A stretch of DNA of 64,000 nucleotides from CAVUAN01 sp963739435 (GCA_963739435.1 CAVUAN010000022.1:1-64000), one strand, 5' to 3'. Positions 17,324 through 27,120 are shown, counted from the stretch's first letter. Notes: generated by a model not told the origin, from the letters alone. Numbers and translations: made by a program.

Positions 17324-18666
17324 ATGACCACCACGACCCGGCTCTCCCCCAAGGATGTCCTCGATGCCCTCTCCCGCCACATTCTCGTGGACGGGTACCA
17401 CGTCGTCATGGACATGGAACAGAGCCACGGGTCGTACCTTTTCGACGCGCGCAGCGGCCGGCCCCTGCTCGACTTTTTCACGAATTTCGCGACGATGCCG
17501 ATCGGCTACAACCACCCGAAGATGGCCGACCCGGAGATGCGCGAGCGGCTGCTCCAGGCCGCCCTGACCAAGCCGACCAACAGCGACATCTACACGGCCG
17601 ACTACGCCGAGTTCGTCGAGACCTTTGCCCGGCTGGCCATCCCCGCCTCCCATGCGGGACACCTCTTCTTCGTCGAGGGCGGCGCACTCGGCGTCGAGAA
17701 CGCGCTGAAGACGGCCTTCGACTGGAAGGTCCGCAAGAACCTCGCCCGGGGCCTCGGGGAAGAGAAGGGAAAGCAGATCCTCCATTTCCGAAACGCCTTC
17801 CACGGCCGCATCGGGATATGCGATCTCGCTCACGAACACGGCGGACCCGCGCAAGACGCAATACTTCCCGGTCTTCCCGTGGCCCCGCCTGACCACCCCG
17901 AGCCTGCGGTTCCCGGTGACGCGAAGCCGTGCTCGCCGAAGTCGAAAGGCCTCGAGGATCAAGCCGAGGGCGAGATCCGCAAGGCCTGCACACGACAACC
18001 CGAACGACATCGCCGCGCTGATCATCGAGCCGATCCAGGGCGAGGGCGGCGACAACCACTTCCGCCCGGAGTTCCTCCGCCGCCTGCGCGCGTCTCGCCG
18101 ACGAGCTCGAGTTCCTGCTCATCTTCGACGAGGTCCAGACGGGCGTCGGACTGACCGGCTCGATGTGGGCCTGGCAGCAGTTCGGCGTCGAGCCCGACCT
18201 CTTCTGCTACGGCAAGAAGACGCAGGTTTGCGGTTTCGCCTCCAACGGGCGCATCGACGACGTGGACAACGTCTTCAAGGTATCTTCGCGGATCAACTCG
18301 ACATGGGGCGGCAACCTCGCGGACATGGTCCGCTGCGCGAAGTACCTCGAGATCATCGAGGAGGAGAAGCTCGTCGAGAACGCGCGGATCGTGGGCGAGT
18401 ACTTCGTCGGGCGTTTGCGGGAGCTCGAGGGGGAGTTTCCGGGCGTCGTCACGAACGTCCGTGGCCGGGGCCTCTTCTGCGCCCTCGACCTGCCCGACAA
18501 GGCGATGCGCGACCGCGCGCTGTCCGCGTGCCTCGAGAACGGAATGATCGGTCTCGCTTCCGGCCACTCGGCCATGCGCTTCCGGCCCGCCCTCAACCTC
18601 TCCCTGGACGAGGCGGACGAGGGCGTTCGCAAGCTCCGCCGGGCCATCTCCGCGGCGCGCGCCTAG
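17324..18666 (+). CDS. lat: L-lysine 6-aminotransferase-like PLP enzyme (multiple frameshifts)
   Basis: The N-terminal half matches the lysine epsilon-aminotransferase branch of class-III PLP aminotransferases: SHGSYLFDARSGRPLLDFFT, FFVEGGALGVENALK and FRNAFHGR. Later pieces lie in other frames: ALIIEPIQGEGGDNHFRPEF, LIFDEVQTGVGLTGSMWAWQ, the presumed PLP lysine in FCYGKKTQVCGF, and the C-terminal NVRGRGLFCALDLPDKAMRD. Four indels are needed, near 17812, 17930, 17990 and 18092, all between conserved blocks. The restored protein is about 447 residues, the family norm. It would convert lysine and 2-oxoglutarate to allysine/piperideine-6-carboxylate and glutamate. A 147-bp intergenic region precedes it, and GAGG lies 6-7 nt before the ATG. 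Confidence 0.8.
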
Positions 18667-18681
18667 CGCCTGCCGCGGCCG

Positions 18682-19357
18682 ATGCTGCGCCGCCTCGCTC
18701 TTGTTTTTGTCGGCCTGATCGTTGCCGGCGCGGTGGTGCTTCTACGCCACGCTGCCCGACGTCCGCCCCCTCAAGACTCACTGGCCTCAACGACCGCCTT
18801 CATGGAGCTTCGCAAGACAGGAGCTGCGCCGGTCGGGCGCGAGCGACCGGCTCGAGTGGACACCGGTCGCGCTGTCCGCCATCTCGGCCGAGCTGCCTCG
18901 CGCCGTGATTGCCGCCGAGGACAGCCGCTTCCGGGAGCATGCCGGGGTGGACTGGGACGCGACGCGCGAGGCGCTCCGGAAGAACTACGACAAAGGCAGG
19001 CTTCGCATCGGCGGCTCGACGATCACACAGCAGCTCGCCAAGAATCTCTATCTCTTTCCTGCCCGCACGCCCTGGCGAAAGCTCCGGGAGCTCGCCATCG
19101 CCTGGCGCCTCGAGAAGACCCTCGGCAAGGACCGGATCCTCGAGCTGTACTTGAGCGTCATCGAGTTCGGCCGGCGCACGTACGGGGCCGAGGCCGCTTC
19201 GCGGCGCTACTTCAGCAAGCCCGCCAGCGACCTGACCCGCGAGGAGGCTGCCCTCCTGGCGGCCATCATCCCTTCGCCCCGCCTGTTCGATCCGGTGCTC
19301 CACCGCGATCGGGCCGAGCGGCGCGCCCGGCGAATCCTGGCCCGAATGGGCGGCTGA
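18682..19357 (+). CDS. mtgA: Monofunctional peptidoglycan glycosyltransferase (frameshifted near 5' end)
   Basis: GT51 transglycosylase polymerising lipid II. The motif set is complete: IAAEDSRFREHAGVDW with the catalytic Glu, GGSTITQQLAKNLYL, EKTLGKDRILELYLS and AASRRYFSKPASDLT. The start ATG 18682 gives a membrane anchor (LALVFVGLIVAGAVV). A one-base change near 18733 then moves to the frame that carries the rest (FYATLPDVRPLK...). The restored length is about 225 residues, typical of MtgA. Downstream of the aminotransferase with a 15-bp gap, so possibly one transcript. Confidence 0.87.
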
Positions 19358-19384
19358 CAGAAAACCCCCGATACCAGCTATACT
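19354..19384 (+). promoter_or_regulatory. Candidate promoter (CTGACA-19-TATACT) with near-leaderless start
   Basis: A -10-like TATACT at 19379-19384 lies 9 nt before ATG 19394, and a -35-like CTGACA lies at 19354-19359. The 19-nt spacer is longer than ideal. The predicted transcription start falls at or just before the ATG, giving almost no 5' leader. No Shine-Dalgarno is visible. Confidence 0.45.
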
Positions 19385-19393
19385 CTTGGCAAT

Positions 19394-20244
19394 ATGAGAC
19401 GTCTGGCGGGTGCCGGTCGGTAGTGTGTCTGGCCTGGGCTTTCGTGGCCTGCGGCAAGCGCCCGGCCAGCATGGACATCTCCCCGAAGAAGGTCAAGATC
19501 TACGGCCTCGAACGGTCGAGCCGGCTGACGGGCCGCCTTCTCGACAAGGAGGGACAGCCCCTCGAGGTCGGGCCGATCGCCTGGACCTCGGCCAAGTCCG
19601 ACATCGTGAGCGTGGATCCGACGGGCCGCCTGGTGGCCAAGAAGGAAGGCACGACGACCGTCACGGCGACCTACCAGAAGCTGTCGGTCAAGATCCCGGT
19701 CGAGGTCGTGGACGTCAGCGTCATGAGCGTCGCGCCTGTGCAGGCCAATCTCATCGGGCCGGTCGGAACGAGGCTCAACCTGCTGCTGACCGTCAAGAAC
19801 TCGAAGGACAAGCCGGTCGACCTCAAGGTCGTCTGGTCCTCTTCCGACGACAAGATCGTGACCGTTTCGCAGGACGGCGTCGTCTCCTCGGTCGCTCCGG
19901 GCACAGTCACGGTCGCGGCAAAGATCGGAGACCTCCAGGCGATTTCCGAGCTCAAGGTCGAGCTGAGGCAGATCGGCAGGCTCGAGATCAAGCCGGCCAC
20001 CGCGATCGTGCGGGTGGGCGATTCCCAGCACTTCGAAATCGTGGCCTATGGCGCCGACGGCCTCCCCATCGAGGGCGCGTTCGCCTTCTTCGTGTCCTCC
20101 AACACCGCTGTCGCGACCGTGGACGGCTCGGGCCAGGCGACCGGCCTCTCGCGGGGCGCGGCGGTCATCAAGGCGCAACTCGGCGGCACGGAGGCCGAAG
20201 CCACGCTGCTCGTCAATCCCACCACGGGCCCGGTGCCCCGCTAG
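19394..20244 (+). CDS. Lipoprotein with bacterial Ig-like (Big_2) domains (frameshifted at 5' end)
   Basis: Three Big_2-type beta-sandwich domains of about 80 residues each, recognisable by repeated endings such as GRLVAKKEGTTTVTATYQ, GVVSSVAPGTVTVAAKIG and GQATGLSRGAAVIKAQLG. The N-terminus VVCLAWAFVACGK looks like a lipoprotein signal with Cys near residue 19, consistent with outer-membrane anchoring. ATG 19394 is in a different frame from the body and reaches a stop at 19421, so one base is off near 19415. GTG 19423 is the only in-frame start of the uncorrected sequence. Big_2 proteins are usually structural or adhesive; nothing more specific is supported. Confidence 0.75.
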
Positions 20245-20259
20245 GGTCTGCCAGACGCC

Positions 20260-21069
20260 ATGCGCGTCCGCCCGCCTGCCGTCGCCGGGAGCTTCTACGA
20301 CGGAGAGGCCGGGCCTCTCGAGCGGAATGTCCGGTCGCACCTGTCCCAACCGGCCGAGACGCCGCGGCCTGTCTTCGGGGCCATCGTGCCGCACGCCGGG
20401 TTCATCTACTCGGGCCCCGTCGCCGGCGCCGTCTATGCGCGCATCACCATTCCACCGACGGCGGTGATCCTCTGTCCGAACCACACGGGCCGGGGCGCAC
20501 CGGCCGGTGTGGACCCCTCCGACGCCTGGCGCACGCCCTTGGGCGACGTACCCGTCGACCACCGGCTCGCGCGGCGGCTCCTGGAGCTTTCGCCCTCCCT
20601 GTCGGAAGACGCTGCTTGCCACGCCCGCGAGCACTCTCTGGAGGTGCAGCTCCCGTTTCTCCAGGTCCTTCGGCCGGACATCTCCTTCGTGCCGGTCTGC
20701 CTCGGCGTGCCCGACATCGATCTCTGCCGCGAAGTCGGGCGGGCGCTCGGGGCCCTCGTGGCCGGGGAGACCGTGCCGCCCCTGCTCCTCGCCTCCTCCG
20801 ACATGAATCATTTCGAGTCGCGCGAGATCGGCCGCCGCAAGGATTCCAGAGCTCTGGCGCACATCGAGGCCGTCGACCCCGAGGGCCTCTTCCGGACGGT
20901 TCTGGCGGAAAACATCACGATGTGCGGCTTCCTGCCCGCAACGGCGCTCCTCTTCGCCGCGCGGGAGTCGGGCATCCACTCCGCGACCGTCGTCGCCCGC
21001 CGCGACAGCGGCGATGAGACCGGCGACACGAGCTCCGTCGTCGGCTACGCCGGGGTCATTCTGAATTGA
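20260..21069 (+). CDS. amrB: AmmeMemoRadiSam system protein B / Memo-family protein
   Basis: 269 residues, full length for the Memo family, a relative of LigB dioxygenases of unresolved bacterial function. Diagnostic segments are VRPPAVAGSFYDGEAGPLER at the N-terminus, IVPHAGFIYSGPVAGAVYA, ILCPNHTGRG, REHSLEVQLPFLQVL and SSDMNHFE. In many genomes it accompanies AMMECR1 and a radical-SAM protein (AmmeMemoRadiSam), but neither is next to it here. It follows the Big_2 lipoprotein by 15 bp and its stop overlaps the TTG of the next gene, so it is probably in an operon. Confidence 0.88.
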   Translation: MRVRPPAVAGSFYDGEAGPLERNVRSHLSQPAETPRPVFGAIVPHAGFIYSGPVAGAVYARITIPPTAVILCPNHTGRGAPAGVDPSDAWRTPLGDVPVDHRLARRLLELSPSLSEDAACHAREHSLEVQLPFLQVLRPDISFVPVCLGVPDIDLCREVGRALGALVAGETVPPLLLASSDMNHFESREIGRRKDSRALAHIEAVDPEGLFRTVLAENITMCGFLPATALLFAARESGIHSATVVARRDSGDETGDTSSVVGYAGVILN

Positions 21070-22181
21070 GCCGGCGCTCTGTCATCGCGGTCCTGGGATT
21101 CGTGGCGGCCGTACACATCGTCGCGTACGCCGGAAACGGGATTCTCCGGGCGCCGCTGCAAACCGGAGCGAGCCCCGTCATCGACGAGGGTCCGCCCCTC
21201 GCGCGGTTTGACGCCGGTTGGTATCGCTCGATTGCAGAACGCGGTTACTACTGGGATGCCGCGGCGGGCGTCGGAAACGTCGCCTTTTTCCCCCTGTACC
21301 CGCTTCTGATGAAATTGGTCTCGCTCTCCGGGTTGAACTTCTACTGGGCAGGTCTGCTCGTTTCGCACGTCTTCTTCTTCGTCTCCGTCGGATTGTTTTA
21401 TCGGCTCGAGGTCACGCGCGCGGGACCGTCCGGGGCTGGCTCTCGAGTCCTGGCTCTCCTCACGTTTCCCTGGGCGTTCTTCCTGTTGGCGCCCTATTCC
21501 GAGTCGCTTTTTCTGGCCCTCGTGCTGGCCGTGTGGCTCCTCGCTCTGCGTCGCCAATGGGCCCTCGTGGCGCTCCTCGGTCTGGCGGCAGGGCTCACAC
21601 GCATCTTCGCCCTCGCCCTCGTTCCGGCGCTGCTGGTGCTCGCGTGGCCGAGCGAATCTCCATCGCCCGGAAGGCCTCGAAGGCCGCAGCCCCTTGCGCT
21701 CCTGGCAGCGCTGACGCCGGCTGGAGGCGTTGCCGGGTTCTTCGCCTGGCTCGGGCTGCGGTTTTCCGATCCCTTCGTGTTTCTCCACGCCCAGCAGCGC
21801 GGGTGGGGGCGCCGGCCCGGCTTGTCCGGAATACAAAGATCACTGGAAGAGATTCCGGGGAAGATTCTGGAGCGCGGACCGCTCCACCTGGGCCCGCTCC
21901 TCGACCTGCTGGTGGTCCTTCTGCTGCTGGCCACCGTCGTCTCCAGCTTCCGGTCACGCAAGCTCAGCGACTCCTGCTACACGGGGTCCGGTATCGCCCT
22001 CATCGCCGCCAGCGGATCCCTGGCCTCGAGCGGCCGATACGCTCTCGTTCTGTTCCCCGTCTTCGAAGCCCTTCCGACTGCGTTGCGGCGGCCCGTCGTC
22101 TGGCGCTGCCTCTTGCTTGCGTCCGCACTCCTTCAGTCCTATCTCATCGTGCGCTTCGTCAACGATCTCTGGGTTGCCTGA
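21066..22181 (+). CDS. PIG-V-like polyprenyl-phosphate-dependent mannosyltransferase
   Basis: About 371 residues with nine to ten hydrophobic segments. The first extracytoplasmic loop carries ARFDAGWYRSIAERGYYWD, close to the RxDxxxYxxIAxxGY motif of the PIG-V/GPI-mannosyltransferase II family. NVAFFPLYPLLMKL and FPWAFFLLAPYSESLFLALV are also typical of that family. The Asp in the first loop is the likely catalytic residue of a GT-C fold using a lipid-linked sugar. TTG 21066 overlaps the previous stop. Donor and acceptor cannot be predicted; bacterial homologues are often in cell-envelope polysaccharide loci. Confidence 0.75.
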   Translation: MSRRSVIAVLGFVAAVHIVAYAGNGILRAPLQTGASPVIDEGPPLARFDAGWYRSIAERGYYWDAAAGVGNVAFFPLYPLLMKLVSLSGLNFYWAGLLVSHVFFFVSVGLFYRLEVTRAGPSGAGSRVLALLTFPWAFFLLAPYSESLFLALVLAVWLLALRRQWALVALLGLAAGLTRIFALALVPALLVLAWPSESPSPGRPRRPQPLALLAALTPAGGVAGFFAWLGLRFSDPFVFLHAQQRGWGRRPGLSGIQRSLEEIPGKILERGPLHLGPLLDLLVVLLLLATVVSSFRSRKLSDSCYTGSGIALIAASGSLASSGRYALVLFPVFEALPTALRRPVVWRCLLLASALLQSYLIVRFVNDLWVA

Positions 22182-22233
22182 AGGGCAGGCGCATCCGCAC
22201 GTGTGATGAAATCCGTCCCAACAAGGAGGCGCC

Positions 22234-22794
22234 ATGACAGGTCTCACAGCGCTCTGGCTCCCCATCCTTCTGTCCGCCGTGATCGTTTTCGTCGCGAGCT
22301 CCGTCATCCACATGGCCTCGCCCTGGCACAAGAGCGACTATCTCCGGGTGCCGAACGAGGACAGGGCGATGGACACGCTCCGCACCCTCTCCATTCCGCC
22401 CGGCGACTACATGATGCCTCGCCCCGAGACCCGCGAGGACCTGCGCTCGCCGGCGTTCCTGGAGAAGATGAAGAAGGGCCCGGTGATGATGTTCACGGTG
22501 ATGCCCAGCGGACAGATGGCGATGGGGAGGAACCTCGCACTGTGGTTTCTTTACGTCGTGGCCATGGGCTTCTGCGCCGCGTACGTCGCGAGCCGCGCGT
22601 TGCCCGTCGGGGCGCCGTACCTCCACGTCTTCCGGTTCGCGGGAACCGCCGCGTTCCTCGGTTATGCGGGAGCACTCTGGCCGATGTCGATCTGGTATCG
22701 GCGCGCCTGGAGCACGACGATCAAGTCGACGGTGGACGGATTGATCTACGCGCTCTTGACCGCCGGCACCTTCGGCTGGCTCTGGCCGCGGTAG
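22234..22794 (+). CDS. Conserved hypothetical integral membrane protein
   Basis: 186 residues with an AGGAGG ribosome-binding site 7 nt before ATG 22234. An N-terminal helix (LWLPILLSAVIVFVASSVIH) is followed by an approximately 75-residue hydrophilic stretch containing SPWHKSDYLRVPNEDRAMDT and a run of Met residues (VMMFTVMPSGQMAMG). Three C-terminal helices complete it. The HMASPWHKSDY segment looks like a conserved motif of a small uncharacterised bacterial family found in Acidobacteriota and others, but no biochemical role is known to me. It is monocistronic in appearance and convergent with the flavoprotein gene (1-bp gap). Confidence 0.75.
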   Translation: MTGLTALWLPILLSAVIVFVASSVIHMASPWHKSDYLRVPNEDRAMDTLRTLSIPPGDYMMPRPETREDLRSPAFLEKMKKGPVMMFTVMPSGQMAMGRNLALWFLYVVAMGFCAAYVASRALPVGAPYLHVFRFAGTAAFLGYAGALWPMSIWYRRAWSTTIKSTVDGLIYALLTAGTFGWLWPR

Positions 22795-22795
22795 A

Positions 22796-24037
22796 TCAAG
22801 CCGGGGTCGCCGTCGCCGCCCCGATTCCGGCCGCGCGGCCAGTCGACCAGGCCCAGAGAAAGTTGTAGCCGCCGATCGGCCCGAAGGCGTCGAGCGCCTC
22901 GCCGCAGAGAAAGAGCCCCGGCAGCTTGCGGCTCTCCATCGTCTGGGGGTGGATTTCGGCCAGGCTCACGCCGCCTCCCGTGACCTCGGCCTTCGCATAC
23001 CCCTCGTGGCCGGCCCAGGGAAGTTCCCCCCGAACGAGCGTCTCGACGAGCCGGAGCCGATCGGCCCTCGGGAGCCGCGAAAGGGAAAGCGCCGGGTCGA
23101 CGCCGGCCGAGGCGCACAGCGCCGCGGCCAGCCGGTCCGGCAGCTTTCTCCGGCGCAGCACTCCGGCAACCGTCCGGGAGCCGCCGGCGCGCAGGGCCCC
23201 GTGCCACGCGTCCTCGTCCTCGCTGGTCCATCGCACGGCCAGGCGCGCCGGTGCGCCGGCCCCGAGCGATCGGACGGCGACGTGCGAGATGTCGAGGACC
23301 GACGGACCGCTGTAGCCGCGGTGCGTGAAGAGAAACCCGCCGGTCGAAGCGGCGCTCCGCGCGGGGCTCTGCGCCTCGATCGAAACAGACAGCGACAGGC
23401 CGGCCAACGCGGAGAAAGCCGGGGGCGCCCCGGTCAGGGGTGTGAGCGCCGGGTAGGTCTCCAGCACGGTGTGACCGAGCTTCCGGAGAATCGTGAGACC
23501 GAGCCCGTCGCTTCCCGACCGGGGGACCGAGAGACCTCCCGTGGCGACGACGATGGCATCGGCCTCGAGCGGCGCAGCCCCTTCCCGCTCGACCGACCAG
23601 CGGCCTCCCGCCGGGCGAAAACCGGTCACGAGCGTGTTCGTCAGGACTTCGGCGCCACGCCTGCGGGCGAGGGCGAGCAGACCGTCGCGCACGTCGCGAG
23701 CCCGGTTCGACGCCGGGAAGAGCTTGCCCGTCTCTTCCTCCTCGACCAACTCGAGCCCGAGCTCGCGCGTGAAGAACGCGACCTGCTCGGCAAGCGGCCA
23801 GGAACGGACCATGTTGCGCAGCGTGTTGGGCGACGAGTCGGTGACGAACCGGGACAGGTCGACGCGCGCCGGAAGGATGTTGCAGCGCCCGCCGCCGCTG
23901 ATCAGGATCTTGCGGCCCCCGTCGGGCGTCCGCTCGAGAAGCAGCGTCTCGGCGCCGTTCTCCGCCGCAAAGACCGCGGCCATCGTGCCGGCGGCTCCCG
24001 CCCCGATGACCACGACGCGCCGCCTCCGAACTGTCAT
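22796..24037 (-). CDS. HI0933/YhiN-family NAD(P)/FAD-dependent flavoprotein
   Basis: 413 residues, intact. The FAD-binding Rossmann motif VVVIGAGAAGTMAAVFAAEN is at the N-terminus. The family-specific GRKILISGGGRCNI is about residue 42. The C-terminus closes with TGGGVSLAEIHPQTMESR and LFLCGEALDAFGPIGGYNF. YhiN/HI0933-like proteins are flavin oxidoreductases of unsettled role; some act on tRNA or in redox balance. The gene is alone on its strand, with divergent transcription relative to the small exported protein at 24096. Confidence 0.9.
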   Translation of the reverse strand: MTVRRRRVVVIGAGAAGTMAAVFAAENGAETLLLERTPDGGRKILISGGGRCNILPARVDLSRFVTDSSPNTLRNMVRSWPLAEQVAFFTRELGLELVEEEETGKLFPASNRARDVRDGLLALARRRGAEVLTNTLVTGFRPAGGRWSVEREGAAPLEADAIVVATGGLSVPRSGSDGLGLTILRKLGHTVLETYPALTPLTGAPPAFSALAGLSLSVSIEAQSPARSAASTGGFLFTHRGYSGPSVLDISHVAVRSLGAGAPARLAVRWTSEDEDAWHGALRAGGSRTVAGVLRRRKLPDRLAAALCASAGVDPALSLSRLPRADRLRLVETLVRGELPWAGHEGYAKAEVTGGGVSLAEIHPQTMESRKLPGLFLCGEALDAFGPIGGYNFLWAWSTGRAAGIGAATATPA

Positions 24038-24095
24038 GCCATGAAGATATAGGCTTACGCCCGATGCCCGAACGCTCCCGTCCAGACGGGCTCCG

Positions 24096-24551
24096 ATGAA
24101 AAAGCTGCTCGTCCTGCTGGTGCTGGCCGTCGCCGGCTACCTCGCCTACCACGAGGCGACGATGCCCGGCCCCCTCGACGCCTACAAGAAGTTCGCCGAC
24201 GCCTGGGCCTGGAGCAACAACCCGGAAGCCTTGCGGTTTGCGAGCGGGGATGCCCCGGCGCGGGCGCTGGCGAACAAACCGCTAGCGGGCCTGGTCCCAG
24301 CTGGCACGATCGGAGTGGTCCGCGCGACGACCTACACGATTCTCAGCACGACCGAGGCTCGGGACGGCGAGATCCTGGTTCAGGCGAACCAGGCGATCGG
24401 GTTCGATCCGCTGGGTGGAATCGCGGCCGCCAACGCCGCCATGACCGCTTCGTTCAAGCAGGCGGCCTCCATCCGCAAGATGCCTTCGGGCTGGAAGGTC
24501 GTTTCCTTCGACACCCAATTCCTCGAGATCCGAGAAAACCCCGGGCGTTAG
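24096..24551 (+). CDS. Small exported or membrane-anchored hypothetical protein
   Basis: 151 residues. The N-terminal hydrophobic helix (LLVLLVLAVAGYLAYHE) is an uncleaved anchor or signal peptide. An approximately 125-residue periplasmic domain follows (DAYKKFADAWAWSNN ... SFKQAASIRKMPSGWKVVSF), with an NTF2/DUF4878-like pattern of an alpha segment then a curved sheet. The similarity is a guess from the pattern only. The stop overlaps the convergent IMPase gene by 4 bp. No close operon partner. Confidence 0.6.
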   Translation: MKKLLVLLVLAVAGYLAYHEATMPGPLDAYKKFADAWAWSNNPEALRFASGDAPARALANKPLAGLVPAGTIGVVRATTYTILSTTEARDGEILVQANQAIGFDPLGGIAAANAAMTASFKQAASIRKMPSGWKVVSFDTQFLEIRENPGR

Positions 24552-25357
24552 ATCTCGCCCTCGTTGAGAATTCGGGAGGCAATGGACCGCAGGCCGGCGG
24601 CTACCGGCGGAGCGCCGGCCACGATGTTGCCCCGCTCCCAGTAGCGCTGACCGCCGTCGAAGTCGGTCAGCTCGCCGCCGGCCTCCTCGATCAGGATCGC
24701 CCCGGCTGCAATGTCCCAGGGCGCGAGGCGAAACTCGAAGAACCCGTCGAAAACGCCGGACGCCACGCAGGCAAGATCGAGGGCCGCCGAGCCGGCGCGC
24801 CGTATGGCGCGGGCTTCCAGGAAAACGGCCCGGAAAAGAGACAGGTAGAGATCGATGCGCTCCCGCGATCGAAAGGGAAAGCCCGTCGCGAGAAAGGCGC
24901 CCTCGACGCCCGAAGCCGATCCCACCGCCAGGCGCTCGCCGTTTCGAAACGCGCCGGCTCCCCGTTCGGCGGCGTACATCTCGCCGCGGAGGGGATCCCA
25001 GACCGCGCCAGCGACGAGCCGCCCGTTCTCCCGTGCCGCAATCGAAACGCACCAGAAGGGAAACCCGGCGATGAAGTTGGAAGTGCCGTCCAGGGGATCG
25101 ATGATCCACGTTCGGCCCTCCAAAGCCTCGCCGCCGCCGTGCGCGCCGCCTTCTTCGGCGAGGAACCGGTCCAGGGGAAACGTCTCGCGGATGCGCTCGA
25201 CGATTCGCCCCTCGCTCTCCCGGTCGGCGTGCGTCACGAAGTCGTTCTTTTGCTTTTCGGACACGGATCCCTGTGGCAAGCGGCGCCAATTCGCCATGAG
25301 AACGTCTCCACCTGCGCGCGCAGCGGCGACGGCGACGTCAACGAGCGAGGCTCTCAT
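24548..25357 (-). CDS. Inositol-1-monophosphatase family protein
   Basis: 269 residues. The metal-binding motifs of the Li+-sensitive phosphatase family are present: FLAEEGGAHGG (E-E), WIIDPLDGTSNFIAGFPF (D-P-L-D-G-T) and LAPWDIAAGAILIEEAGG (W-D). It dephosphorylates inositol phosphates or related sugar phosphates (SuhB-like) with Mg2+ in the cytoplasm. Start ATG 25357 overlaps the stop of the upstream gene (ATGA) and gives the usual N-terminus (DVAVAAARAGGDVLM). The substrate cannot be narrowed further. Confidence 0.9.
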   Translation of the reverse strand: MRASLVDVAVAAARAGGDVLMANWRRLPQGSVSEKQKNDFVTHADRESEGRIVERIRETFPLDRFLAEEGGAHGGGEALEGRTWIIDPLDGTSNFIAGFPFWCVSIAARENGRLVAGAVWDPLRGEMYAAERGAGAFRNGERLAVGSASGVEGAFLATGFPFRSRERIDLYLSLFRAVFLEARAIRRAGSAALDLACVASGVFDGFFEFRLAPWDIAAGAILIEEAGGELTDFDGGQRYWERGNIVAGAPPVAAGLRSIASRILNEGEI

Positions 25358-27069
25358 CTCCTGGCCATTCGGGCGAATCCGTCCGCGACGGCTTTCTCCG
25401 AAGGCGTACCCAGCAGGTTGGCGCCGCTGTCGTCGGGCTGCGCCGGCCGTCCGTCCGAGGAGGCCTTCCACCAGTAGACGCCCTTCCACCATTTCTCCGA
25501 GTCGAGCGCGCGAAAGACAGCCAGAATGGAACGGGCGGCATCCTCCGGCGATCGCGGCCGTCCGGAGCTGTCGTCGCGGGGCGTGATCCAGGCCCCGCGC
25601 ACCGGGGGATACCCCGCCTCCGTGAAGATCACCGGTTTCTTCACGCGTTCGACAACCGCCAGCAGAGGTTTCACGGCGGCTCGGACCCCCCCCTCGAGCG
25701 CCGAGTCTTTGACCTTCGGCTCCTTCGACAGGGGGTCGTAGAAGTCGACCCCCACGGCGTCCAGGGCGTCCCAGAACGTGACGTTCGAAGCGTTGGCGGC
25801 CCGGTTCACGGCGTATGTCAGCGGCGCGCCGGTTGCCAGGCGCACCGCGGCAATCGTGCGCTGCCATTCTTTCGCGCGCAGCTCGGTTCCGGAGAGCTCC
25901 GTGCCGACGCAGAAGAGGGCGGCGCCGGCCGCTTGCGCCACGACGGCATGGTGCACGATGAACCGGCGGTAGGCGTCGAACCAGCGCGCCCAATCCTCTT
26001 CGTTCTTCATACCGATCGTTCCGACGAACACACCGCGCCCGAGCCAGACCTGCGGCTTGACCATCGCCGTCATCCCGACAGCGCGGGCGTCGGCGACGGC
26101 ATGGACCGTGCCCTCGTCCGTCTCACCCCGCGGTTCACGGCGGATGAAGCCGATCTCGGGGGAATGAGGGTCGCGGCCAAACCCGAACGGGATGATGGCG
26201 ACCGAATTGACGGACAGCGCGGCGAGCCTTCGCAGCGTCTCCCCGGAGCGGCTGGAGACGTAGCCGTCGTCGATCGAGTTCGCCATCGGGTAGGACACGC
26301 CGCGCAGGAAGCCTCCGGGCAGCTCGCGACGGGGCGGCGGGGAGACGGCCTGGCGGCCGGCGCTCGTCTTCCAACGCTCGAGCGCCGCGGTGAGCACGGC
26401 CTCGGGCCCCGCGAGGAGCTTTTTCTCATCACGGACTCGCCGTCGATGCGGGCGCCGGCCCCGAGCCACGAGGCCGCGGTCCCGACGTCCAGCACTGGGA
26501 GCAGCCTCGGGCGCGCTCGCGACGACATCGGCAACGGAGGGCTCGACATCCGCCCCCTTTGCAAAGGCGCCGAAGCTGACGACCTCCCGCCCCCACCAGC
26601 GGCCCGCGGCCAGCGCTCCGGCAGCCGCTAGCAGGAGGGGCCGCTTGGAGAGCGCCGGATTCTCAGCCGCCAGGGCAGCCGCCGCCAGCACCGGGGAGCA
26701 CCAGGTCGGGCTCGCCGGGCGCGGAGGCGTCGATGTCGACCTGGAAGGCCGCGCCGTCTTGAGTGAGGTCGGCAGGCCGCGACGAGCCCGCACACTTCGC
26801 CTTGGCGGCTGCATCCGGGAACAGGGTGACGGTCAGCGCCGCCTTGCGGCCGCGGCCGAGCCAACGTTTGAGGATCGGCATCCAGCGGTCGGCGGCGGCT
26901 TCGCTGCCTCATCGCGGAAGACCCACCGAACGCCGTCTCTCTCCTCGGTCTTGCAGGCCTTCTCAAACGCCGCCCGCGCCGGGATGGCTTCCGGGCGGGG
27001 GGCCTCGCCACGACTCATTCGGGGGACCCCACCCGCTGCAACGAGAATCAGCCAGCCTGCAACCAGCAT
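25354..27069 (-). CDS. Exported TIM-barrel glycoside-hydrolase-like protein (heavily frameshifted 5' half)
   Basis: The 3' half is a clean barrel-like domain, beginning FLRGVSYPMANSIDDGYVSS. It includes VNSVAIIPFGFGRDP, MVKPQVWLG, LFCVGTELSGTELRAKEWQ (a catalytic-type Glu), VGVDFYDPL and VIFTEAGYPPVRGAWITP (second Glu). This pattern is shared with GH113-like or cytoplasmic glycosidase-like barrels. Upstream, the sequence is split over three frames between about 26420 and 26900. A signal peptide from ATG 27069 (MLVAGWLILVAAGGV) leads into a small domain (CKTEERDGVRWVFRDEA...) and membrane-like stretches (PLLLAAAGALAAGRWW). It may be one gene or two fused by indels. Substrate unknown. Confidence 0.55.
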
Positions 27070-27072
27070 CCC

Positions 27073-27101
27073 GACTTTGGACCCTGGACTTTGGACTTTG
27101 G
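27073..27101 (-). repeat. Heptamer repeat element, copy 3 (four units, one variant)
   Basis: On the minus strand the tract is about four AGTCCAA units; one unit carries two substitutions (CAGGGTC instead of CAAAGTC). It lies between the pyrC stop (27121) and the start of the next minus-strand gene (27069), so it occupies almost the whole intergenic gap. Confidence 0.9.
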
Positions 27102-27120
27102 CCCCCCCCTCCGGCACGAG

